A stretch of DNA of 8,485 nucleotides from Thermoplasmata archaeon (GTDB lineage: Archaea; Thermoplasmatota; Thermoplasmata; UBA184). The DNA is taken from contig DAHVAA010000059.1 of assembly GCA_027314845.1 (NCBI GenBank), forward strand, positions 1 through 8,485, given 5' to 3'. Shown in pieces: positions 1 to 5,002 of the stretch; positions within the stretch are counted from its first letter, which is position 1, and every line of letters starts with the position of its first letter. The position numbers and the translations under genes were made by a program. Under the pieces are notes generated by a model that was not told where the DNA came from, did no database searches, and saw only the letters and a list, made by a program, of their open reading frames with translations.

Positions 1-546
1 GCCACCGCCTGCCCGGCAAACCGCCGACCTCGCCGGCGCGCACCCGCTGGCACCCTCGAAGCCGCCGCCGAGCTGGAGCAGGCCGCCCGCGACCTGGTCG
101 CCGAGCAGGGGCAGTCCAAGTTGATCCGCCCGGTCTTCAACTGGGCGGGCCGCAACTCGCTCTTCCCGCTCCACTGGGGGCTCGCCTGCTGCGCGATCGA
201 GTTCGCGGCGGCGTTCGGGGCCCGCTGGGACGCCGAGCGGTTCGGGGTGGTTCCCCGCTCGTCGCCGCGACAGTGCGACCTCATGATCGTCAACGGGACC
301 GTGACCTGGAAGGTGGCGCACAAGTTGATCACGCTCTACGAGCAGATGCCCGAGCCGAAGTGGGTCATCGCGATGGGGAACTGCGCGACCGGCGGCGGGC
401 CGTTCCGGACCGCGTACTCGGTCGTACCGGGAGTGGACAAGCTGGTCCCGGTCGACGTCTACATCGCCGGCTGCCCCCCGCGACCGGAGGCGATGCTCGA
501 TGGCATCCTACGGCTCGAGCAACTGATCCGCGAGCGCAAGGAGTAG
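1..546 (+). CDS. nuoB: Complex I subunit NuoB (PSST/20 kDa), 5' partial
   Basis: NuoB holds [4Fe-4S] cluster N2, the last electron carrier before quinone, at the junction of the peripheral and membrane arms. The frame is open from base 1 to a TAG at 544-546 (181 codons in the window). Counting from base 1, the cluster ligands are the tandem Cys63-Cys64 in GLACCAIEF, Cys128 in GNCATGGG and Cys158 in AGCPPRPE. The RSSPRQCD segment (86-93) is the usual family motif. The first possible start codon in frame is TTG at 121, but it lies close to the conserved core (NWAGRNS) and has no Shine-Dalgarno sequence in front. Codons 19-40 look like an amphipathic N-terminal helix, so I think the gene starts upstream of the window. 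The first 18 codons are rich in Arg and Pro and are the least certain part. The family identity is secure; only the start is open. Confidence 0.95.
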   Translation, partial: ATACPANRRPRRRAPAGTLEAAAELEQAARDLVAEQGQSKLIRPVFNWAGRNSLFPLHWGLACCAIEFAAAFGARWDAERFGVVPRSSPRQCDLMIVNGTVTWKVAHKLITLYEQMPEPKWVIAMGNCATGGGPFRTAYSVVPGVDKLVPVDVYIAGCPPRPEAMLDGILRLEQLIRERKE

Positions 547-571
547 ACGCGCCGCGCGCGGGACGGTCAGA

Positions 572-578
572 GGGAGGA
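572..578 (+). promoter_or_regulatory. Shine-Dalgarno site of nuoC
   Basis: GGGAGGA lies 4 bases before the GTG at 583. It decides the nuoC start: between the nuoB stop (546) and 583 the nuoC frame holds no other start codon. Confidence 0.7.
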
Positions 579-582
579 CGGC

Positions 583-1056
583 GTGCAACCCGAGGACCTT
601 TCCCGTGCGCTCGCCCCGAAGTTGGGGGTTCATCTCGTCGGCGTCGACGCCTTCCCGGGGTCGGCCGGACGCCTCCGTTTCCAGCGCGACGGCGCGCTGG
701 ACGTCTTCCGCGCCGTGCACGGGCTTGGGTTCCACCACCTCTCCACGGTCGGAGGGATCGACTGGGTCGACCACCGCGAGGTGATCTACATCGTCTGGTC
801 GGACGACGCCCGTCAGTACCTGCTGCTCTCGACCGACGTGCCGGCGAACGACGCGCGCGTCGAGACCGCGAGCTCGGTCTGGCCGAGCGCGAACTGGCAC
901 GAGCGCGAGACCTGGGAGCTCGTCGACATCACGTTCGACCACCACCCGGACCTACGGCATCTCTTGATGCCGGACGGTTACGCGTTCCATCCGCTGCTGC
1001 GGTCGTTCAAGATCCACGAGCCCGAGGAGTTGGAGGTCAAGACGCGCCATGTCTGA
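583..1056 (+). CDS. nuoC: Complex I subunit NuoC (30 kDa)
   Basis: NuoC is a peripheral-arm subunit without cofactors that packs against NuoD and NuoB. The 157-residue product carries the 30-kDa subunit signature at residues 105-137: W105-H-E-R-E-T-W, then HHPDLR (120-125) and FHPLLRSF further on. The usual ERE-(F/Y/W)-D-(M/L)-(F)-G-(I/V) core is altered here to ERETWELVDI, with Val-Asp in place of the common Phe-Gly, so it is a divergent member. It is a stand-alone gene, not a NuoCD fusion as in some bacteria. The GTG start is supported by a strong Shine-Dalgarno site. Its stop overlaps the nuoD start by 8 bases, which suggests translational coupling. The length is typical of short archaeal-type NuoC/FpoC proteins. 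Confidence 0.93.
   Translation: MQPEDLSRALAPKLGVHLVGVDAFPGSAGRLRFQRDGALDVFRAVHGLGFHHLSTVGGIDWVDHREVIYIVWSDDARQYLLLSTDVPANDARVETASSVWPSANWHERETWELVDITFDHHPDLRHLLMPDGYAFHPLLRSFKIHEPEELEVKTRHV
1032..1037 (+). promoter_or_regulatory. Shine-Dalgarno site of nuoD inside nuoC
   Basis: GGAGGT lies 11 bases before the ATG at 1049, within the last codons of nuoC. It supports a start that overlaps the nuoC stop. Confidence 0.6.
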
Positions 1057-2194
1057 GATGTGGATCAACATGGGGCCGCAGCACCCCATGACACATGGCC
1101 TGTGGAACCTGCGGGTCCACATCGACGGCGAAGTGATCCTGGACGTCGACCCCGAGATGGGTTACCTGCATCGGGGGATCGAGAAGATCAGCGAGGATCG
1201 CCATTACAACGAGGTCATCACCCTCATGGACCGGACCTGCTACGTCGCGGGCCTCGCCTGGGAACACCTCTACATCCTGGGGTCCGAAGGAGCGCTTCAC
1301 GTCGCGCCGCCCGAGCGGGCGCAGTACCTCCGTGTCCTCTGCGAGGAGTTCCAACGGATCGCTTCGCACCTGATGTGGTACGCGGCGTTCGTGCAGGATA
1401 TCGGTCTCATGACCCCGTTCCTCTACGGGATGCGGGACCGGGACCTCATCCTCGACCTCTTCCAGAGCTACACCGGGGCTCGCATGACCTACGAGTACAT
1501 GCGAGTCGGCGGGGTCCGGAACGACCTTCCCCCCGGGTTCACCGACCAGGCCCGGAAGGTCCTGAATTGGCTCGAGCCGCGGTTCGTCGAGTACGACCAG
1601 CTCTGCCTCGGGTCGGACATCTTTCACAAGCGGTGCGACGACCTCGGCGTCCTGAAGGCGAACGACTGCATCGCCTACGGCGTCACCGGCCCGATGCTCC
1701 GCAGCGCGGGCGTGAAGCGCGACCTACGTCGGGACCGACCGTACGCCGTCTACGACCAGCTCGACTTCGAGGTGGCGCACGCCGAGACCGCGGACGTGAC
1801 CGGCCGTTACCTCGTGCGCATGGAGGAGATGCGCCAGTCCGTCCGGATCCTTCGACAGGTCCTCGACTGGCTCGACCGCCACCCGGGGCCGGTGATGGCG
1901 AGCGAGCTCCCGCGCTGGCTCGGCGCGCCGTACGCACCGGTCGGGCGGGAGGGCTACCTGCTCAAACGGAACTACCCGAAGGGGGTGGGTTTCTCCGCGG
2001 TCGAAGAACCGCACGGAGAGGCGCTCGCGTACGTCGTGAACGAGGGCGGGGAGCACCCGTACCGCGTCAAGTTCCGGTCGCCGGTCTTCGCGAACCTCAG
2101 CGCCGCGCGCCATTACCTGGTGGGCTACCGCATCGCGGACATCCCACCGATCATGGGCAGCGTGGACGTCTGTGTCGGGGAGGTCGACCGCTAG
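1049..2194 (+). CDS. nuoD: Complex I subunit NuoD (49 kDa), quinone-site subunit
   Basis: NuoD forms the quinone-reduction chamber together with NuoB and NuoH. It descends from the NiFe-hydrogenase large subunit. The 381-residue product opens with GPQHPMTHG (residues 9-17) and ends with GSVDVCVGEVDR. His16 and Tyr65 are 49 residues apart, the same spacing as the quinone-binding His/Tyr pair of Thermus Nqo4 (His38/Tyr87), and both sit in the right motifs. The hydrogenase CxxC pairs are absent: the N-terminal site reads RGIEKISEDRHYNE, and the C-terminal DPCxxC is replaced by DVCVGE. The protein should therefore reduce quinone and not bind a NiFe centre. The ATG overlaps the nuoC stop. The next gene is nuoH after only 9 bases, with no nuoE, nuoF or nuoG between. 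Family assignment is very secure. Confidence 0.97.
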   Translation: MSEMWINMGPQHPMTHGLWNLRVHIDGEVILDVDPEMGYLHRGIEKISEDRHYNEVITLMDRTCYVAGLAWEHLYILGSEGALHVAPPERAQYLRVLCEEFQRIASHLMWYAAFVQDIGLMTPFLYGMRDRDLILDLFQSYTGARMTYEYMRVGGVRNDLPPGFTDQARKVLNWLEPRFVEYDQLCLGSDIFHKRCDDLGVLKANDCIAYGVTGPMLRSAGVKRDLRRDRPYAVYDQLDFEVAHAETADVTGRYLVRMEEMRQSVRILRQVLDWLDRHPGPVMASELPRWLGAPYAPVGREGYLLKRNYPKGVGFSAVEEPHGEALAYVVNEGGEHPYRVKFRSPVFANLSAARHYLVGYRIADIPPIMGSVDVCVGEVDR

Positions 2195-2203
2195 GCGCGG
2201 ACC

Positions 2204-3334
2204 ATGTCGCCCGTCACGCTCTACTCGGTTTCCTACGACCTGGTCCAGGTCGTCCTCGTCGCGATCGGCTCGGTCCTGCCCTACCCTCTCAACGCGTGGA
2301 TCACCAACGCCGACCTCATCACCGGTCTCGCGGTCCTCGTGTTCGGCGCGCTCCTCCTCGCGGCGAGCATGCTGAACACCATCCTCCTGATCTGGTGGGA
2401 GCGGAAGCTCCTCGGCCGGTTCATGGACCGCCGTGGGGCGATGCACGTCGGCTACGCCGGCCTCCTGCAGAACTTCGCGGACGGATTCAAGCTGTTCCGC
2501 AAGACCACCGTGCGACCGCGCGAGGCCGACCCGCTCGGGTTCATCAGCGGCCCGACCGCCTACATGGTCACGTCGATGATCCTGTTCGGGATCCTGCCGA
2601 TCTCTTCGGGATGGAACTCGGGTGCGCTCCCCCTGAGCCTGCTGCTCGCGCTCGCGGTCTTCTCCTTCGCGCCGCTTTTCATCTTCGTCAGCGCCTGGTC
2701 GAGCAACAACAAGTACTCGCTGATGGGCGGGATGCGCTCGGCCGCCCAGATGATCGCCTACGAGGTGCCCCTGCTCCTCGCCGTCGTCGCGGTCGTGATC
2801 GTCTCGGGGAGCTTCGACCTCACCACCATCGTCTACGAACAACAGAACTACTGGTTCTGGGGGCCGCTCTTCCTCGCGCTGGTCGTCTTCGTCGCGGGGA
2901 TGCTCGCGGAGATGGAACGGATCCCGTTCGACCTTCCCGAGGCCGAAGCCGAGCTCGTCGAAGGCTGGAACACCGAGTACGGCGGGATGCTGTTCGCCTT
3001 CTTCATGCTCGCCGACTACCTTCGCGCGCTGATCGGAAGCATCCTGGTCGTCCTCCTCTTCCTCGGGGGCTGGACGATGCCGGGATGGGTCCCGAGCGCG
3101 GCGACGTCGTTCCCGCTCGCCGGGATCGTCTGGTTCATGGTGAAGACCTACGCGGTCTTCGCCGTCTTCATCTGGATCCGGGCGTCGCTGCCGCGCGTTC
3201 GCACCGACCAGCTATTGCGGGTCGGCTGGAACCGAATGATCCCGCTGAGCCTGCTCAGCGTCTTCCTGGCCGCCGCCCTCGTCACGGTGAAATGCCTCCC
3301 CGTGTTCGGATGCGTCCCGTCGCCGGGGATCTAG
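2204..3334 (+). CDS. nuoH: Complex I subunit NuoH (ND1), membrane anchor
   Basis: NuoH is the membrane subunit that docks the peripheral arm and completes the quinone tunnel and the first proton pathway. The 376-residue product has both family signatures: GLLQNFADGFKLF (residues 86-98) and IPFDLPEAEAELVEG (240-254). It also has the SNNKYSLMGGMR segment (167-178) and acidic residues Glu236, Glu238, Asp243, Glu246, Glu248, Glu250 and Glu258 in the cytoplasmic loops that link quinone chemistry to pumping. WWERKLLGR (64-72) follows the helix equivalent to TM1 of E. coli NuoH. In front of that lies an additional hydrophobic stretch (about 11-29), so the protein is about 30 residues longer at the N-terminus than the E. 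coli form. The usual RIGPNR loop reads RRGAMHVGYAG, which is divergent. The Shine-Dalgarno signal before the ATG is weak; coupling to nuoD, 9 bases upstream, is likely. Confidence 0.96.
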   Translation: MSPVTLYSVSYDLVQVVLVAIGSVLPYPLNAWITNADLITGLAVLVFGALLLAASMLNTILLIWWERKLLGRFMDRRGAMHVGYAGLLQNFADGFKLFRKTTVRPREADPLGFISGPTAYMVTSMILFGILPISSGWNSGALPLSLLLALAVFSFAPLFIFVSAWSSNNKYSLMGGMRSAAQMIAYEVPLLLAVVAVVIVSGSFDLTTIVYEQQNYWFWGPLFLALVVFVAGMLAEMERIPFDLPEAEAELVEGWNTEYGGMLFAFFMLADYLRALIGSILVVLLFLGGWTMPGWVPSAATSFPLAGIVWFMVKTYAVFAVFIWIRASLPRVRTDQLLRVGWNRMIPLSLLSVFLAAALVTVKCLPVFGCVPSPGI

Positions 3335-3345
3335 GAGGACGGGAG
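3334..3345 (+). promoter_or_regulatory. Shine-Dalgarno region of nuoI
   Basis: Two purine-rich cores, GGAGG (3334-3338) and GGGAG (3341-3345), precede the ATG at 3352 by 13 and 6 bases. The first core begins at the last base of the nuoH stop codon. Confidence 0.6.
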
Positions 3346-3351
3346 TTTACG

Positions 3352-4128
3352 ATGACCGAATCCACGACGACCGAGACGAACGCGCAGAACCCGGTGCTCT
3401 GGGTCGCCCGCCCCATGGCCACGGCGGCCCGGCAGTTCGCCAAGAGTCTCTTCCGCCCGTCGACGATCGTGTACCCGTACGAGCGGCTCGAGGACCCGAA
3501 GTTCCGCGACCGGCTGGAAGTGGCGTCCGGCAAGCCGCTCGGCGTCGGCCAGGTCTGGGACAACTACCGCGGGGTGCACGCGCTGAACATCGCGACCTGC
3601 ATCAGCTGTAACCTCTGCGCGTTCTCCTGCCCCGACATCTGCATCGACATGGTGACGGTGCCGGGCGGCGACCCGAAGCACCCGAAGAAGTGCCCGCAGA
3701 TCGACTACGGCAAGTGCAGCTACTGCGGGTTCTGCTCGGACGCCTGCCCCGAGGGCTGTCTCACGATGACGACGCGCTACGAGCTCTCGACACCGAAGCG
3801 CGCTGACATGGTCTACTCCCCGCAGAAGCTCAACGACGTCTTCCGCTCGAAACTACCGATGAACCCGATCCGGCTCGCGCGGCCGGAGAACGAGGACGCG
3901 ATTCTGCTCGACCCGCCGCTGTGCATCGGATGCAACGCATGCGCCCGGGACTGCCCGACGCAGTGCATCACGATGCTCGACGTGACCAAGCCCGAGGCGA
4001 AGCCGGGAGAGAAGCTCCCGAAGCGGATCTGGAAGGAGCCGGTCGTCAACGACTCCGACTGCGTCCGGTGCGGCACCTGCATCAGCGTCTGCCCGAAGGA
4101 GTGCCTGTTCTGGGGGACGCGCAAGTGA
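3352..4128 (+). CDS. nuoI: Complex I subunit NuoI with a fused second 2[4Fe-4S] ferredoxin domain
   Basis: NuoI (TYKY) normally carries clusters N6a and N6b, which pass electrons to N2 in NuoB. Residues about 30-165 match a normal NuoI: an N-terminal region ending in YRGVH, motif 1 at Cys83/86/89/93, motif 2 at Cys122/125/128/132, and the usual tail (TTRYELST, then YSPQKL). Where a normal NuoI would end, the chain continues into a complete further ferredoxin-like domain, with motif 3 at Cys191/194/197/201 and motif 4 at Cys237/240/243/247. This gives four predicted [4Fe-4S] clusters in 258 residues. All four motifs share one more cysteine four residues after the last ligand (Cys97, 136, 205, 251). 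There is no stop or frame break between the halves. The ATG has two possible Shine-Dalgarno cores; an earlier start would have to lie inside nuoH. The stop overlaps the nuoJ start as GTGA. The NuoI identity is secure; the role of the second domain is unknown. Confidence 0.95.
   Translation: MTESTTTETNAQNPVLWVARPMATAARQFAKSLFRPSTIVYPYERLEDPKFRDRLEVASGKPLGVGQVWDNYRGVHALNIATCISCNLCAFSCPDICIDMVTVPGGDPKHPKKCPQIDYGKCSYCGFCSDACPEGCLTMTTRYELSTPKRADMVYSPQKLNDVFRSKLPMNPIRLARPENEDAILLDPPLCIGCNACARDCPTQCITMLDVTKPEAKPGEKLPKRIWKEPVVNDSDCVRCGTCISVCPKECLFWGTRK
3904..4125 (+). other. Additional C-terminal 2[4Fe-4S] ferredoxin domain of NuoI
   Basis: Residues 185-258 of NuoI form a self-contained bacterial-type ferredoxin module: CIGCNACARDCP, a linker of about 35 residues rich in Lys, Glu and Pro, then CVRCGTCISVCP. 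By family convention Cys191/194/197 plus Cys247 would bind one cluster and Cys237/240/243 plus Cys201 the other. Motifs 3 and 4 resemble motifs 1 and 2 in order. For example, CI-x-CN-x-CA, CP and CI-x-M recur in motifs 1 and 3, while a Gly after the second Cys and CL recur in motifs 2 and 4. This fits a tandem duplication, although these residues are also common across ferredoxins. Confidence 0.88.
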
Positions 4129-4613
4129 TCCTCGAGGAAGTGGCATTCCTCGCGCTCGCCGTCGTGGCGGTGGCGACCGCGATCCTAGCGCTCCTCGTGC
4201 GGGAGCTCGTGCACACGATCCTGTGGGTGGCGGTCTTCTTCGTCGACCTCTCGGCGATCTACTTCCTCCTCGAGGCTCCGTTCCTGGGGGTCCTCCAACT
4301 CGGAGTGTACGCCGGCGCCGTCACCGTGCTCCTCCTCTTCGGCATCATGGTGACGCGGAAGCGGATCTTCTCGCGGGAGGCCGCGACCGGGATCGGCGTC
4401 GTCCCGTTCGCCCTCGCGGTGGTGACGTTCATCTTCATCGTCTCCGCGGTCGGAGAGTTCCCCAGCGGGACCGGCACGATCCACGCCTACGCGCCGAGCG
4501 ACCTGTCGCAGAACCTGTTCAACGTAAACGGCCCTTGGCTCCTCCTCCTTGGTCTCATCATGCTCGGCGCGGTGGGCGGAGCGATCTATCTCGTCCGGGA
4601 GGGACGGGAATAG
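4125..4613 (+). CDS. nuoJ: Complex I subunit NuoJ (ND6)
   Basis: NuoJ is a membrane subunit next to NuoH, K and A. Its third helix rearranges during turnover and helps link quinone reduction to pumping. From the GTG at 4125 the product is 162 residues with about five hydrophobic segments (near 5-24, 28-47, 53-74, 87-106 and 136-157). The third contains the family hallmark VYAGAVTVLLLFGIMV, including the Tyr, Gly and Val residues around the pi-bulge. The GTG start overlaps the nuoI stop (GTGA), so translation is probably coupled. The frame stays open upstream through nuoI, but that part is out-of-frame nuoI sequence and should not be counted. The gene is intact, not split into J1 and J2 as in haloarchaea. 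Confidence 0.93.
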   Translation: MILEEVAFLALAVVAVATAILALLVRELVHTILWVAVFFVDLSAIYFLLEAPFLGVLQLGVYAGAVTVLLLFGIMVTRKRIFSREAATGIGVVPFALAVVTFIFIVSAVGEFPSGTGTIHAYAPSDLSQNLFNVNGPWLLLLGLIMLGAVGGAIYLVREGRE

Positions 4614-4620
4614 GCGACCC

Positions 4621-4938
4621 ATGTCCGACCTCCCCCTCGTCGGCTTCCTCGCGCTCTCCGCGGCGCTCCTTTCGATCGGCCTTTTCGGCATCCTCACCCG
4701 GCGGAACTTCATCCTCCTGCTGATCGCGATCGAGATCGCGATGAACGCCACCATCCTCAATTTTGTCTACTTTGCCGCCTACACCGGCGGGACCGCGGGG
4801 CTCACGGGCCAGTCGATCGCGGTCGTCCTGGTGGGATTCGCCGCGACCGAGGTCGCGGTCGGCCTCGCGATCGTGCTCGCCCTCAACCGCCTCAAGGGCA
4901 CCATCAACGTCGCCCAGGCGACGGAACTGAAGCTGTAG
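4621..4938 (+). CDS. nuoK: Complex I subunit NuoK (ND4L)
   Basis: NuoK is a three-helix membrane subunit that forms part of a proton path between NuoJ and NuoN. The 105-residue product has the expected three hydrophobic helices. The two essential membrane glutamates are present: Glu38 in IAIEIAMNA and Glu77 in FAATEVAVGLA, corresponding to E. coli Glu36 and Glu72. The C-terminus NRLKGTINV is also typical. The ATG at 4621 is 7 bases after the nuoJ stop. An earlier in-frame ATG at 4549 lies inside nuoJ and would add a non-hydrophobic leader unlike the family, so I rejected it. The Shine-Dalgarno signal is weak (a purine run ends about 12 bases upstream). Confidence 0.95.
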   Translation: MSDLPLVGFLALSAALLSIGLFGILTRRNFILLLIAIEIAMNATILNFVYFAAYTGGTAGLTGQSIAVVLVGFAATEVAVGLAIVLALNRLKGTINVAQATELKL

Positions 4939-4948
4939 GAGGGGAGGG
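4938..4948 (+). promoter_or_regulatory. Strong Shine-Dalgarno site for nuoL
   Basis: GGAGGGGAGGG begins at the last base of the nuoK stop codon. It is 54 bases before the first conventional nuoL start (ATG 5003), too far to serve it, but only 12 bases before an in-frame CTG at 4961. It therefore argues that nuoL translation begins upstream of 5003. Confidence 0.55.
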
Positions 4949-4960
4949 TCGACGGCGGCG

Positions 4961-5002
4961 CTGGATGGGCTTCTTGGGTGGGCGTTCCTCGTCCCACTCT
5001 TC
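4961..5002 (+). other. Probable coding extension at the N-terminus of NuoL (CTG start?)
   Basis: The nuoL frame stays open upstream of ATG 5003. From CTG 4961 it reads L-D-G-L-L-G-W-A-F-L-V-P-L-F before the Met, which looks like the start of NuoL transmembrane helix 1. No ATG, GTG or TTG occurs in this frame between the nuoK stop and 5003. A CTG start is the best reading; a base error that removed a normal start codon is the alternative. Confidence 0.5.

Noticed and set aside
547..582. GC-rich gap between nuoB and nuoC as a possible hairpin or terminator
   Set aside because: Only a short GCGC-type self-complementary stretch is present, without a T run, and it sits within the operon directly before the nuoC ribosome binding site.
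1049..2194. NuoD as a NiFe-hydrogenase large subunit (Ech or Mbh type)
   Set aside because: The CxxC nickel ligand pairs are missing at both ends, and the quinone-site His and Tyr are present.
1724..2842. Long minus-strand open frame (372 codons) opposite nuoD and nuoH
   Set aside because: The translation is dominated by Arg, Glu, Asp and His, as expected from the reverse complement of GC-rich membrane-protein codons, and it spans two secure genes.
1060..3351. Upstream continuation of the nuoI frame through nuoD and nuoH, which would make a protein of about 1,000 residues
   Set aside because: The part before 3352 is an Arg/Pro-rich shadow of nuoD and nuoH. Protein-like sequence begins only at the ATG with the Shine-Dalgarno site.
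3352..4128. Possibility that the four-motif NuoI is two genes (nuoI plus a ferredoxin) joined by a sequencing error
   Set aside because: There is no stop, start or Shine-Dalgarno signal near residues 165-190 and codon use is continuous. Joining by error would need loss of a stop codon without disturbing the frame, so a real fusion is simpler, though reads should confirm it.
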